64,000 nucleotides of DNA from Amycolatopsis anabasis (GTDB lineage: Bacteria; Actinomycetota; Actinomycetes; Mycobacteriales; Pseudonocardiaceae), in NCBI RefSeq assembly GCF_009765355.1, contig NZ_VTHK01000026.1:62001-126000 (forward strand). Direction: 5' to 3'. Of this stretch, positions 30,868 through 40,169 are shown piece by piece; positions within the stretch are counted from its first letter, which is position 1, and each line of letters starts with the position of its first letter. A model generated the notes under the pieces. The model ran no database searches. It was given only the letters and a program-made list of their open reading frames with translations, and was not told where the DNA came from. The position numbers were made by a program, and so were the translations under genes.

Positions 30868-31656
30868 ATGATCCTCGACCGTTTCCTGCTGACCGGTAAA
30901 GTCGCGGTGGTCACCGGTGCCGGGCGGGGTATCGGGGCGGCGACCGCGATCGCCCTCGCCGAGGCAGGTGCCGATGTGCTGCTCTCGGCCCGGACCGAAG
31001 AGCAGCTACGCGAGGTCGCCGGGCGGATCGAGCAGACCGGACGCCGCGCGCGGGTCGTACCGGCGGACCTGTCGGATCCGGAAGCCGCGGGAGCGCTGGC
31101 CGCCGCGGCGACCGAGGCGTTCGGCCGCCTCGACGTTGTGGTGAACAACGTCGGCGGCACGATCCCGCGTCCCCTGCTGGACACCTCCGCCGAATATCTC
31201 GAAGAGGCCTTCCGCTTCAACGTCTCCACCGCGCACGCGCTCACCGCGGCGGCCACGCCGGCGATGCTCGCGGGCGAAGGCGGTGCGATCGTCAACAACT
31301 CGTCGATCATGGGCCGGGTCCACGGGCGGGGATTCCTGGCGTACGGCACCGCGAAGGCCGCGCTCGCCCACTACACCCGGCTCGCCGCCGCCGACCTCGC
31401 CCCGCGGATCCGGGTGAACGCGATCGCGGTCGGGTCGGTGGCGACCTCGGCCCTCGAAGTCGTGGTGGGCAACGACGAACTGCGGACGAAAATGGAACAG
31501 GCCACCCCGCTGCGCCGGATCGGGGATCCGGACGACATCGCGGCCGCCGCGCTCTACCTGGCGAGCCCGGCGGGTTCCTACGTCACCGGCAAGGTGCTCG
31601 AAGTCGACGGCGGCCTCCAGGCGCCGAACCTCGAGCTCGGCCTCCCCGACCTGTGA
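30868..31656 (+). CDS. short-chain dehydrogenase/reductase
   Basis: 262-residue classical SDR: TGAGRGIG cofactor loop (about 15-22), NNVGG, Ser in NNSSIMG, catalytic Tyr/Lys in YGTAKAAL, and the C-terminal YVTGKVLEVDGG. Acidic or small residues after beta-2 (LLSARTEEQ) leave NAD/NADP preference open. It lies downstream of a KstR-like box and 24 bp before a dihydrodipicolinate-reductase-like gene, so a role in steroid, bile-acid or lipid oxidation is inferred. Confidence 0.9.
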   Translation: MILDRFLLTGKVAVVTGAGRGIGAATAIALAEAGADVLLSARTEEQLREVAGRIEQTGRRARVVPADLSDPEAAGALAAAATEAFGRLDVVVNNVGGTIPRPLLDTSAEYLEEAFRFNVSTAHALTAAATPAMLAGEGGAIVNNSSIMGRVHGRGFLAYGTAKAALAHYTRLAAADLAPRIRVNAIAVGSVATSALEVVVGNDELRTKMEQATPLRRIGDPDDIAAAALYLASPAGSYVTGKVLEVDGGLQAPNLELGLPDL

Positions 31657-31680
31657 CTCGGTGTTCGAAAGGAGCGGCTG

Positions 31681-32751
31681 GTGAGTTATCGGGTGGTCCA
31701 GTGGAGCACGGGAAACGTGGGGCGGCACGCGATCGCCGGGATCGACGCGCACCCCGAGCTAGAGCTAGCCGGGGTCTGGGTGTCCGGCGAGGACAAGGCG
31801 GGCCGCGACGCGGGTGAGCTCGCCGGACTCGGCCGCGCGCTCGGCGTCCGGGCTACCCGCGACGCGGATGCGCTCCTCGCCGGGAAACCCGATTGCGTGG
31901 TCTACACCGCGATGGCCGACGACCGGATCCCCGAGGCCCTGGCGGACCTCGAGCGCATCCTGCGCGCTGGGGTGAACGTCGTCTCCAGCAGCCCGGTCTT
32001 CCTGCAGTTCCCGGACGGCGTGGTGCCCGACGAAATGATCCGGCCCATCCGGGAAGCGGCGGCGGCAGGCTGGGCTTCGCTGTGGGTGAACGGTGTGGAT
32101 CCGGGGTTCGCCAACGACTGGCTACCGCTGGTCCTCACCGGCGTCTGCGAACGGATCGATCAGGTCCGATGCCTGGAGATCCTCGACTACAGCACCTACG
32201 ACAACCACAAGGTCCTCTTCGACATCATGGGGTTCGGCGGGGACCTCGACGACACCCCGATGTTGTTGCAGCCGGGGGTGCTGAGCCTGGCCTGGGGCAG
32301 TGTCGTCCGGCAACTGGCGGCCGGGCTCGGGGTCGAACTGGACGGGGTCGAGGAACGGCACGAACGGCTCCCGGCGCCGGAGGCGTTCGAGATCCCGTCC
32401 GGCACGATCGGCCGGGGAACCGCGGCGGCGCTGCGCTTCGAGGTGCGCGGGATGCGCGGCGGGCGAGCGGTGTGCGTGCTCGAACACGTCACCCGGCTGC
32501 GCCCCGACCTCGGCCCGGACTGGCCGCAACCGGCCGGTCAGGGCAACTACCGCGTCGAGGTGACCGGCGAACCGAACTACACCCTCGACCTCCGCCTGCT
32601 CGGTTCGGACGGCGACCACAACACGGCCGGCTTGAAGGCCACCGCGATGCGGCTGGTGAACGCCGTCCCAGCCGTGGTCGAGGCGCCGCCGGGGCTACTG
32701 ACCGCCCTCGACCTTCCGCTCGTCACCGGACGGGGACTCGTCCGTCGCTGA
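31681..32751 (+). CDS. NAD(P)-binding dihydrodipicolinate reductase-like protein
   Basis: 356-residue protein with an N-terminal Rossmann fold of the DapB_N type (VVQWSTGNVGRHAIAGI) and a long C-terminal domain typical of actinobacterial relatives, which are not true DapB enzymes. DCVVYTAMADDR and LWVNGVDPGFANDWLPLVLTG are conserved-looking blocks. GTG start with a GAAAGGAG site. Probably cotranscribed with the SDR; relatives are common in lipid/steroid catabolic loci. The last 57 bp overlap lgt tail to tail. Confidence 0.82.
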   Translation: MSYRVVQWSTGNVGRHAIAGIDAHPELELAGVWVSGEDKAGRDAGELAGLGRALGVRATRDADALLAGKPDCVVYTAMADDRIPEALADLERILRAGVNVVSSSPVFLQFPDGVVPDEMIRPIREAAAAGWASLWVNGVDPGFANDWLPLVLTGVCERIDQVRCLEILDYSTYDNHKVLFDIMGFGGDLDDTPMLLQPGVLSLAWGSVVRQLAAGLGVELDGVEERHERLPAPEAFEIPSGTIGRGTAAALRFEVRGMRGGRAVCVLEHVTRLRPDLGPDWPQPAGQGNYRVEVTGEPNYTLDLRLLGSDGDHNTAGLKATAMRLVNAVPAVVEAPPGLLTALDLPLVTGRGLVRR

Positions 32752-33750
32752 GCCGTCCTCGGCCGGGGTGTTCTTGGCCGAGACCTCGGCCGGGGGCACC
32801 TCGGTCTTCTTCGGCTCGCCGTCGGCGGATTCCGAAGACTCCTCCTCGGCGGGCGCGTCGTTGCTGCGCAGGGATTCCGGGTCTTCGCGGGGACCTCGCT
32901 TGGCCGCGAGCACGAGGTAGACCACCGCCCCGGCGAACACCAGGATCGACGTCCACACGTTCACCCGCAGACCCAGCACGTGCGTGGCGTCGTCGGTGCG
33001 CATCAGCTCGATCCAGAACCGGCCCGCGGTGTACCCGGCCACGTAGAGCGCGAACGTGCGCCCGTGCCCGAGTTTGAAGCGCCGGTCCGCCCACACGATG
33101 ATCAGCGCGATCGCGAGGTTCCAGAGCAGTTCGTAGAGGAACGTCGGGTGGACCGGGCTCTCCGGCAGCGGGATGTTGCCGAACGCGACGCCGTTGGGCC
33201 CCTGGTCCAGCATCGTCGGGTCGTCCGGGTTGAACCGCTGGTAGACCTCCAGGCCCCACGGCAGGTCCGTGTGCGCGCCGTAGAGCTCCTGGTTGAAGTA
33301 GTTGCCGAGCCGCCCGATGGCCTGGGCGACGATGATGCCCGGCGCGATCGCGTCGGCCACCGCCGGGAGCGGGATGCCCTTGCGGCGGCACGCGATCCAC
33401 GCGCCCACCCCACCCAGGGCGATCGCACCCCAGATGCCGAGCCCGCCGTCCCAGATCTTCAGCGCGTTGAGCGGGTTCTTGCCCTCGCCGAAGTACCGGT
33501 AGTAGTCGGTGATGACGTGGTAGAGCCGCCCGCCGACCAGGCCGAACGGCACCGCGAACACCGCGACGTCGACGATGGTGCCCTTGGTGCCGCCCCGCTG
33601 CGCCCAGCGTTTCTCGCCCCACCAGATCGCCACCACGATCCCGGCGATGATGCACAGCGCATACGCCCGGATCGGGATCGGCCCGAGGTGCCACACCCCG
33701 CGGTCGGGACTGGGAATGGTCGCGAGGAACACAGCCGAGGCGGAATTCAC
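32695..33750 (-). CDS. lgt: prolipoprotein diacylglyceryl transferase
   Basis: 351-residue seven-helix membrane enzyme that attaches diacylglycerol to the lipobox Cys of prolipoproteins. The signature GRLGNYFNQELYGAHTDLPWGLEV contains the essential Arg/Asn/Glu residues; WGEKRWAQRGG and HPTFLYELLWN are also typical. The C-terminus has a charged, low-complexity tail of about 60 residues (Glu/Ser/Ala-rich), usual in actinobacteria. GTG 33750 gives the standard N-terminus. In mycobacteria lgt follows trpA directly; here about 7.3 kb separates them. Confidence 0.95.
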   Translation of the reverse strand: MNSASAVFLATIPSPDRGVWHLGPIPIRAYALCIIAGIVVAIWWGEKRWAQRGGTKGTIVDVAVFAVPFGLVGGRLYHVITDYYRYFGEGKNPLNALKIWDGGLGIWGAIALGGVGAWIACRRKGIPLPAVADAIAPGIIVAQAIGRLGNYFNQELYGAHTDLPWGLEVYQRFNPDDPTMLDQGPNGVAFGNIPLPESPVHPTFLYELLWNLAIALIIVWADRRFKLGHGRTFALYVAGYTAGRFWIELMRTDDATHVLGLRVNVWTSILVFAGAVVYLVLAAKRGPREDPESLRSNDAPAEEESSESADGEPKKTEVPPAEVSAKNTPAEDGSATDESPSGDERKVEGGQ

Positions 33751-33813
33751 CGGGTCACCGTAACGTGCCGCCCGTGCGCAGCCCAACCGGGCGACGGGAT
33801 GTTATGGGGTCGG

Positions 33814-34077
33814 TCAGGCGAGCGCGATCCTGAGCACGGTGAATCCGTCGCGGGCATCGACCAGTTCTGCGCGGCCTCGACACCCGGGCAGGAAGTCGTC
33901 GCCGGTACCCGAACTCCAGCAGTTGCCGAGGTCCCGCCCGGCCAGCTCCACCGCGTCGGGGACGGTCGACGATTCGACCAGCGAGCCGGGTGGCACCTGG
34001 ATCCGCACGCCGGAGCCGGCCCGCACTTCGCCGTCACCGTCGGCGCACGCCTCGAGGTTCACGCCGTCAGCCGTCAC
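33814..34077 (-). CDS. small hypothetical protein, 87 residues
   Basis: Unrecognised. Codons are strongly GC3-biased, so it is likely genuine. The protein is acidic, without signal peptide or membrane segment, and has three Cys (EACAD, GNCWSS, PGCRG). Its GTG start overlaps the end of the M20 amidase gene by 11 bp, placing it at the end of that operon. Function unknown. Confidence 0.6.
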   Translation of the reverse strand: MTADGVNLEACADGDGEVRAGSGVRIQVPPGSLVESSTVPDAVELAGRDLGNCWSSGTGDDFLPGCRGRAELVDARDGFTVLRIALA

Positions 34078-35245
34078 GCGGGGGCCGGTCGCCCGTCGCG
34101 GCCAGGTACCCGGCGACGTACGCCTGCGCGACCCGCCCGATCGTGGCGTCCGGCGGGAGGAACCGTTCGTCGTGCAGTGCGCCGGCCCCGCCGGTGGCGC
34201 CGAGGCCGACGAACATCATCAGCCCGGGCGCCGCCCCGCAGTAGTGCGAGAAATCGTCGGCGCCGAACGAGCGGAACTCGGTGTCGACTGCGATCCCGGC
34301 GGATCCGAGCCATTCCCGCGCGCGGGTGGCCAGCGCGAAATCGTTGTGCAGCACCGGTTCGCACGGCATGATCTCCAGCTCCGCCGTGCAGCCGTGCGCC
34401 CGTGCGGTTCCGTGCACGATGTCGCTGAGCAGTTCGTGCGCCACCTCCCGATCGGCTTCCCGCATCAGCCGCAGCGAACCGAGCGCGCTCGCCTGGCGCG
34501 GCACCACGTTCGCGGCGGTGCCCCCGCTGATCTGCCCGATCGAGCACACCGCGCCGGACACCGGATCGATCCGCCGGCTGGCGATCTGCTGCAGGCTCAC
34601 GATGATCTGGCTCAGCGCCAGGATCGGGTCGCGCAGCAGATGCGGGTAGCCCGCGTGGCCGGCCGCGCCGGTCACCACGACCGCGAACTCGTCGGTGGAC
34701 GCGTTGATCGGGCCCGGCACCGCGGCCACCACCCCGGCCTCGACCTGCGGCTGGACGTGCGCGCCGATCACCGCGGCGACCCGGTGCTCCAGCAGGATCC
34801 CGGACTCGACGACGTCGAGCGCGCCCGAAGGCGAAGTCTCCTCCCGCGGCTGCAGCAGGGCGAGGATCGGCCTCGGCACCCCGATCCGCACCGCCGCCCG
34901 GCACACCGCGACCAGTGCGGCCAGGTGCACGTCGTGACCGCAGGCGTGCATCACCTCGGACATCGACGCCCACGGCACACCGGTGCGCTCGGTCACCGGC
35001 AGCGCGTCCAGTTCGGCCCGCAACGCGATCGGTTCGCCGGGCCGGTCGCCGGCGAGCAGCACCGCTCGCCCGGTCTTCGCCACCCGCACCCCGTCCCCGG
35101 CGCCGAGCGCGGCGAGGACGGCCTGCGCGGTGTCCTCCTCGTCGCCGGACACGCGGGGATCGGCGTGCAACGCGTGCCGCAGTTCGATCGCGGCGGGCAG
35201 TTCGGCTTCGACGGCGGCGAGCCAGGCGGCCCACAGCCCCGTCAT
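34067..35245 (-). CDS. M20-family amidohydrolase
   Basis: 392-residue metallopeptidase-fold hydrolase (HipO/AmhX-type aminoacylase). Metal site HACGHDVH, catalytic Glu in LLQPREETSPSGA, and the dimerisation insert with AGHAGYPH. Cytosolic. It hydrolyses an N-acyl or peptide-like amide; in this operon a gamma-glutamyl or acylated amine is plausible. Its ATG overlaps the stop of the FluG-like amidohydrolase (ATGA). Confidence 0.88.
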   Translation of the reverse strand: MTGLWAAWLAAVEAELPAAIELRHALHADPRVSGDEEDTAQAVLAALGAGDGVRVAKTGRAVLLAGDRPGEPIALRAELDALPVTERTGVPWASMSEVMHACGHDVHLAALVAVCRAAVRIGVPRPILALLQPREETSPSGALDVVESGILLEHRVAAVIGAHVQPQVEAGVVAAVPGPINASTDEFAVVVTGAAGHAGYPHLLRDPILALSQIIVSLQQIASRRIDPVSGAVCSIGQISGGTAANVVPRQASALGSLRLMREADREVAHELLSDIVHGTARAHGCTAELEIMPCEPVLHNDFALATRAREWLGSAGIAVDTEFRSFGADDFSHYCGAAPGLMMFVGLGATGGAGALHDERFLPPDATIGRVAQAYVAGYLAATGDRPPRDG

Positions 35246-36381
35246 GCGGCCGCCAGGCGGTAGACGCGCCGCGCGTTCTCGAATCCGGCCAGCCGCGCGA
35301 TCCGGACCGCGTCCGCCTCGGACAGCGCGTCCTCGTCGAGTCCCGCGCGCAGGAAGCCGGACAGCCCGCGGCGGAAGAGCAGGGTCCCCAGGTGGTACAG
35401 CTCGGCGAGGCCGAAGGCGTCGGTGGAGAACAGGAACTTCCCGAACGGCACGAGTTCCAGTGTCTCCGCGATCAGCGCGGGCGCGCGGTGTCCCGCGTTG
35501 TGCGTGGCGAGCCCGACGTCGACGAACACGTGCTCGAAGACCTGTGCCAGGTAGGCCGCGTTGCGGTGGAACGGGTAGTTGTGCAGCAGCAGGATCGGCA
35601 CGCCCGCGGACCGGGTCGCGCGCAGCAGCCCGGTGAGCAGCAGCGGATCGCATCGGTGCAGATCGACGTCCGAGTCGCCGTAGCCCACGTGGAACTGCAC
35701 GGGCAGACCGAGGTCGATGCCGGTCCAGATCAGGAACCGGTGCAGCACCTCGTCGGCCAGCCGGACCGGCGCCCCCGCTTCGACGCGCGTCAGCCAGGCG
35801 GCCGCGGCGTCGGCGACCTCGGTGGCGGAAGGCCGCTCGCCGGACAGCTCCAGCCCGACCCGGTACGCGGCGATCGATTTGAACCCGACCGCCCCGGCCG
35901 CCCGTTCCGCCAGCGTCTCGGCGAACTGCCCGGCGAATCCGGCGGCGGTGGTGCCCGTGCGCAGCACGTCCTCGGCGACCCGCTCCAGCCGGACGACGTC
36001 GTGCGCTCGGGCCTGCGCGAGTCCGGCCAGCTCGGGAGTCCCGGTCAGCTTTTCCGGCAGGAAACCGCCGTCCACCAGGAAGTCCGCGGTCCCGGTGGCG
36101 CGCAGGAACCGCCGGTTCACCTCGGCCGCCCCCAGTTCGGCGCGCCGGGCCAGGTATTGCTCGGCCGGGCTGTGCGCGGGCAGGTCGAGGACCGGCGCGC
36201 ACCAGCGGCGCACCGCGAGCCCGATCAGCGAATCGAACAACGTGGTACCCAGCGGGGACACCGTGTCCGCCTCGGTGAGCGCCTCCTCGAAGGCGGTCCG
36301 GTCCAGTTCGGCGGTCAGCACGCCGTGGCAGTGATGATCGACGAGCGGAAGCTCCGCCACCCAGGGCAGCAGTTCGGTCAT
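35242..36381 (-). CDS. FluG-like amidohydrolase
   Basis: 379-residue TIM-barrel metal-dependent hydrolase similar to the N-terminal half of fungal FluG and to the amidohydrolases paired with GlnA3-type ligases. HxH metal motif in VDHHCHG, then QFHVGYGDSD, LLLHNYPFHRNAAYLA and FSTDAFGLAELYHLG. ATG 36381 with an AGGAGG site. Sandwiched by 4-bp overlaps with the permease and M20 genes. Probably cleaves the gamma-glutamyl amide made by the divergent ligase or a downstream intermediate. Confidence 0.85.
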   Translation of the reverse strand: MTELLPWVAELPLVDHHCHGVLTAELDRTAFEEALTEADTVSPLGTTLFDSLIGLAVRRWCAPVLDLPAHSPAEQYLARRAELGAAEVNRRFLRATGTADFLVDGGFLPEKLTGTPELAGLAQARAHDVVRLERVAEDVLRTGTTAAGFAGQFAETLAERAAGAVGFKSIAAYRVGLELSGERPSATEVADAAAAWLTRVEAGAPVRLADEVLHRFLIWTGIDLGLPVQFHVGYGDSDVDLHRCDPLLLTGLLRATRSAGVPILLLHNYPFHRNAAYLAQVFEHVFVDVGLATHNAGHRAPALIAETLELVPFGKFLFSTDAFGLAELYHLGTLLFRRGLSGFLRAGLDEDALSEADAVRIARLAGFENARRVYRLAAA

Positions 36382-37817
36382 GCTCCTCCTTCCGCGGCTG
36401 CCAGCCGCTCCCCAGCGCGCCGGGCGAACGCGGGTGCGGCGAGCACCGCGACCAGTGCGATCAGCAGCACGCCCGCGGCGACCACCGGGAACCACCGGGC
36501 CGGGCCGGCGGACGGGTAAGGGATCACGTTCACGTAGACGGTATAGCCGAGCAGCGCCAGCGCGCCGACCGGGAAGATCAGCTGCCAGGCGGGAACCCGC
36601 ATCCTGCGCCGCACGAACACGAGCAGGATCGAGCCGATCGTGGTGAGCAGGTAGATCACCAGCAGGATCAGTGTGCCGATCGAACCCGACCACGCGAAGG
36701 TGTCGGCGGCGGTGGCCCCGAAGAACACCGCGCACACCAGGATGATCAGCGCCGCCGCACCCGCCACCGCGGTCGCCGCGACCGCGGGCGTGCCCTGCGC
36801 CGAGACCCGGCCGAGCCCCCGCCCGCCGCGGGCGTCGCGGCCGAGCGCGAACAGCAGGCGGGAACCGCCGACCACGCACGCGAGGCAGCAGCCGAACGCG
36901 CTGATCGCCGCGCCGAGGCTGAGCACGTCCCCCACCCACGCGCCGAGATAGCTCGTGCCGAGGTCACCGAGCAGCGACGGCGAATCGTGGAACGCGGTCG
37001 CGTCCGCCCCGAAGGCCATCATCTCGACCGCGGTCACCACCACGAAGAACGCACCGCCGAACAGCGCCGTACCGAGGATCGCGCGCGGGATGTTCCGTTT
37101 CGGATCGCGTGTCTCCTCGCCGAGGGTGGCCGCCGCCTCGAACCCGGCGAACGAGAGGAACCCGAACACCGCGCCGAGGAACACCCCGGACAGCCCGATG
37201 TCCGGGGTGAAGGTGAACACGTCGAGCGTGAAGCGCCGACCGTCCGGGGCGGTCCCGGCCACCAACCTGACCACGATGACCGCGGTGATCAGCAGGATCA
37301 GCGTGATCGTCACCCCCTCGACGATCAGCAGCAGGCCGGTCCCGCGCCGCGCCGGGACGACGGCCAGTAGCCAGCTCCCGGCCAGCGCGATCGCGGCGAG
37401 CACGAACGGGCCCCAGGACGGCGGGTTCGGCCAGATCCCGGTCGCGGTGAGGAAGGCGGTGCCCAGGTTGCCCGCCGCCGAGCAGGTGACCACCGCGTAG
37501 AACGTGTAGGTGCCGAGCAGCCCGATCCCGGACACGACCCCCGCTCGCGGGCCGAGCGTGGACCCGACGAACGCGTAGACCGAGCCCGCGTGCTGGTGGT
37601 ACTGGCACAACCGGACGAATCCGTACGCGACGAGCAGCACGCCGATCGCCGAGAGCAGGAAGGCGAGCGGGACCGCGCGCCCCGCCGCGGAGGCGGTCTG
37701 CTGTGGATTGATGTTGGCCGCCATACTGGGTGCCATCAGCGCGACGGACAGCCCGACGGCCTGCCACACGGACAGCGAACGATGGAGTCCTGGACGGGTT
37801 TCCGCGGTTTCTGGCAC
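36378..37817 (-). CDS. APC-superfamily amino acid/amine permease
   Basis: About 479 residues with 12 hydrophobic helices. N-terminal signature LSVWQAVGLSVALMAPSMAANINPQQTA, and GFLSFAGFEAAATLGEETRDPKRNIPRAILGT is the APC consensus segment of TM6-8. It probably imports an amine, ethanolamine or amino acid for the ligase encoded divergently. GTG 37817 with GAGG upstream is preferred; a TTG at 37856 would extend it by 13 residues into the intergenic region. Coupled to the downstream amidohydrolase by ATGA. Confidence 0.88.
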   Translation of the reverse strand: MPETAETRPGLHRSLSVWQAVGLSVALMAPSMAANINPQQTASAAGRAVPLAFLLSAIGVLLVAYGFVRLCQYHQHAGSVYAFVGSTLGPRAGVVSGIGLLGTYTFYAVVTCSAAGNLGTAFLTATGIWPNPPSWGPFVLAAIALAGSWLLAVVPARRGTGLLLIVEGVTITLILLITAVIVVRLVAGTAPDGRRFTLDVFTFTPDIGLSGVFLGAVFGFLSFAGFEAAATLGEETRDPKRNIPRAILGTALFGGAFFVVVTAVEMMAFGADATAFHDSPSLLGDLGTSYLGAWVGDVLSLGAAISAFGCCLACVVGGSRLLFALGRDARGGRGLGRVSAQGTPAVAATAVAGAAALIILVCAVFFGATAADTFAWSGSIGTLILLVIYLLTTIGSILLVFVRRRMRVPAWQLIFPVGALALLGYTVYVNVIPYPSAGPARWFPVVAAGVLLIALVAVLAAPAFARRAGERLAAAEGGA

Positions 37818-37873
37818 GATGCGCACCTCGATTCGTCCGAGTTGACGAGCATTCAACCCGTCCGGAGGTCAAA

Positions 37874-39253
37874 GTGGGAGGGCTCGATCGCCAGGCGCTG
37901 GCGGCCCGCGCCGAGGAGTTGGCCGCGGAACTGGCCGTTCACGGCGTCGAGCTGATCGCGATGACGTTCGTGGACAACAGCGGGGTCGTGCGCACCAAGG
38001 CCGTGCCGCTGCGCCGGCTCGCCGCGGCGGCGGCCTGGGGCGTCGGCGCGTCCAATTCGTTCGATTTCTTCGCTTTCAACGACGAGATCGTGCCCGGTGC
38101 GCATTCCCAGGGGCCGGTCGGCGACCTGCGGCTGCACCTGGACCTGGATCGGCTGACCGTGCTCGCCGCCCAGCCCGGCTGGGCCTGGGCGCCGGCGGAC
38201 CGGTACGACCAGGACGGCGAGGTCCATCCCCTGGACCAGCGCGGCGTCGCGAAACGCGCGGCGCGCGAACTCGCCGAGCGCGGCCTCACCGCGAAGCTGG
38301 CGTTCGAGATCGAATGGATGGTGACCGCGGAAACCACGCCGGACGACCAGAATTCGGCGGTGCTCGGCCCGGCCTACGGCTACGCGCGGCTGTCCCAGCA
38401 CGCGGACTACCTCCGCACCCTGGCGTCCACTTTGGACAACCAGGGGGTGCGCGTCGAGCAGATCCACCCGGAGTACGCGGCCGGGCAGTTCGAACTGTCG
38501 GTCGCACCCGACGGGCCGGTGCACGCCGCGGACACCGCGGTGCTGGTGCGGGAGACGATCCGCACGGTGAGCCGGCAGCACGGGCTGCGCGCGACCTTCA
38601 CGCCGAAGTTCTCCGCGCAGGGCGTCGGCAACGGCGGCCACGTGCACCTGAGTCTCTGGCAGGAAGGCGAAAACGTGTTCGCCGGGGGCGACGGCCGGTT
38701 CGGCCTGACCGGGGTCGCGGAATCCTTCAGCGGAGGCGTTCTGGCGCGGTTGCCCGGGTTGCTCGCGATCGGCGCGCCGTCGGTGGTGAGCTACCTCCGG
38801 CTGGAACCCCATCACTGGGTCGGCGTGTACACCGCCTGGGGCCTGGAGAACCGGGAAGCCCCGCTGCGCCTGGTGACCGGCGCGCCCGAGGAGCGGTCGC
38901 GCGCGGCCAACCTCGAGGTGAAATGCTTCGACCAGACCGCCAATCCGTACCTGGTCGTGGCGGGCCTGCTGTTCGCCGGGCTGGCGGGCCTGGACGAAGA
39001 AACGTCCCTGCCGGAACCGGTGGACGTCGACCCGGGTTCACTGTCCGAAGAGGACCGTCAGCGCCTCGGCATCGCCCGGTTGCCGGTCACCCTGGCCGAC
39101 GCGGTGGCCGCGTTCGAAGCCGATCCGGTGCTCACCGGTTCGTTCGGCGCGCCACTGGCGACCACGCTGATGGACGTGCGGCGCGGCGAGATCGGAATCT
39201 TCGAGGGCAAGACGCCCGAGGAGATCACCGAGGCGATGCGCTGGGTGTACTGA
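37874..39253 (+). CDS. glutamine-synthetase-like gamma-glutamyl ligase
   Basis: 459-residue member of the GlnA3/GlnA4/PuuA branch rather than a nitrogen-assimilating GlnA. MTFVDNSGVVRTKAVP is the diagnostic N-terminal loop. LAFEIEWMV and GNGGHVHLSLW hold metal and glutamate ligands, and ENREAPLR the phosphate-binding Arg. The adenylylation loop of true GlnA is absent. GTG 37874 follows GGAGG. Streptomyces relatives glutamylate polyamines (GlnA3) or ethanolamine (GlnA4). Divergent by 56 bp from the permease/hydrolase operon; together they suggest an amine catabolic module. Confidence 0.87.
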   Translation: MGGLDRQALAARAEELAAELAVHGVELIAMTFVDNSGVVRTKAVPLRRLAAAAAWGVGASNSFDFFAFNDEIVPGAHSQGPVGDLRLHLDLDRLTVLAAQPGWAWAPADRYDQDGEVHPLDQRGVAKRAARELAERGLTAKLAFEIEWMVTAETTPDDQNSAVLGPAYGYARLSQHADYLRTLASTLDNQGVRVEQIHPEYAAGQFELSVAPDGPVHAADTAVLVRETIRTVSRQHGLRATFTPKFSAQGVGNGGHVHLSLWQEGENVFAGGDGRFGLTGVAESFSGGVLARLPGLLAIGAPSVVSYLRLEPHHWVGVYTAWGLENREAPLRLVTGAPEERSRAANLEVKCFDQTANPYLVVAGLLFAGLAGLDEETSLPEPVDVDPGSLSEEDRQRLGIARLPVTLADAVAAFEADPVLTGSFGAPLATTLMDVRRGEIGIFEGKTPEEITEAMRWVY

Positions 39254-39257
39254 GCGT

Positions 39258-39908
39258 TCAGCGGCCGAGCGCGGCCTTCACCTCGCCGCGGAGCTGGGGA
39301 AGTTTGGCGTACAGCTTTTCGCCGGGGCATTCGGTGTGGTAGAAGTCGCGGTGGCCCTTGATCTCCTCCGGCGGGATGCCGTACTGCTCGCAGAGGTATA
39401 CGCACAGGGCGACCAGGGACGACCACTGCGCCGCCGGTGGTTCGACCGAGGTGTAGGTGCCCTCGTTCTCGATGCCGATGGCGTTCTCGTTCTGCCCGGG
39501 GCAGTGTGCGCCCTTGATCATCTTGTTCCCGGACTTCAGCGCGTTCAGGCTCCCGTGCCGCCCTTCGAGCTGGTAGCCGCCCCGGCTGATGGTGAAGTGC
39601 TGGCCGGTGTCGGACCAGCCGTTGTTGTCCATGTGGTCGGCCTGATCGTTGCGCGCGACCTCGAAGGCGTGCGCGAGCGAGTAGTCGGTGCTGTTCGCGC
39701 TCGCGATGTGGTGCACGAGGATGCGGTTCGCCCGGTGGTTCAGCGTGACGAGCCGGTCCCGCGGCGGGCGGGCGCCCCATTCGTCGCAGCCGTAGATCCG
39801 CGGGACCTCGGCCGCGCCCGCGATGCCCTCGCCCGTGATCCCGGCACCCGCCAGCGCACCCATGCCCAACAGGAACCGTCGACGGTCTAGCGCCCGGTAA
39901 TCCACCAT
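39258..39908 (-). CDS. Tat-exported peptidoglycan recognition / N-acetylmuramoyl-L-alanine amidase
   Basis: 216-residue amidase_2/PGRP-type zinc amidase. The N-terminus DRRRFLLGMGALAGAG is a Tat twin-arginine signal. Mature domain: first zinc His in ILVHHIASAN, GIENEGTYTS, and the second zinc site and catalytic Lys region EIKGHRDFYHTECPGEKLYAKLP. It cleaves the lactyl-alanine bond of peptidoglycan. ATG 39908 is used; in-frame sequence to 39962 would bury the signal. A fossil of a second copy lies 262 bp upstream at 40170-40297. Confidence 0.88.
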   Translation of the reverse strand: MVDYRALDRRRFLLGMGALAGAGITGEGIAGAAEVPRIYGCDEWGARPPRDRLVTLNHRANRILVHHIASANSTDYSLAHAFEVARNDQADHMDNNGWSDTGQHFTISRGGYQLEGRHGSLNALKSGNKMIKGAHCPGQNENAIGIENEGTYTSVEPPAAQWSSLVALCVYLCEQYGIPPEEIKGHRDFYHTECPGEKLYAKLPQLRGEVKAALGR

Positions 39909-40016
39909 GCGCGCAGTCTCCGCGCTCCCCGTACACGCCCCGTACAAACGCCCGCGCCCCACCCAGCCGACACAACCTCCTTACGCAGACAGGTAAAGTC
40001 GCCGAGTTCGGTTGGC

Positions 40017-40092
40017 GCGAGTTCCCCGTTCCGGACGTGCGAGTTCCCCGTTTCGGGACACCGAGTTCCCCGTTTCGGTAGGCGAGTTCCCC
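40017..40092 (+). repeat. four short intergenic repeats, 21-22 bp period
   Basis: The core (g/c)CGAGTTCCCC begins at 40017, 40039, 40061 and 40082, and three copies continue CGTTyCGG. The unit is about 22 bp. It lies between the amidase and its fossil; no gene spans it. It may be a dispersed intergenic repeat of the genome or a recombination residue. Confidence 0.6.
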
Positions 40093-40169
40093 ACCCGGGC
40101 CCCCGGCGAGCACGGCGCGAAGGCGCACCCTGAGAAAACCCGCTTGGTCGGCGAAGTGCGGGAACCGGG

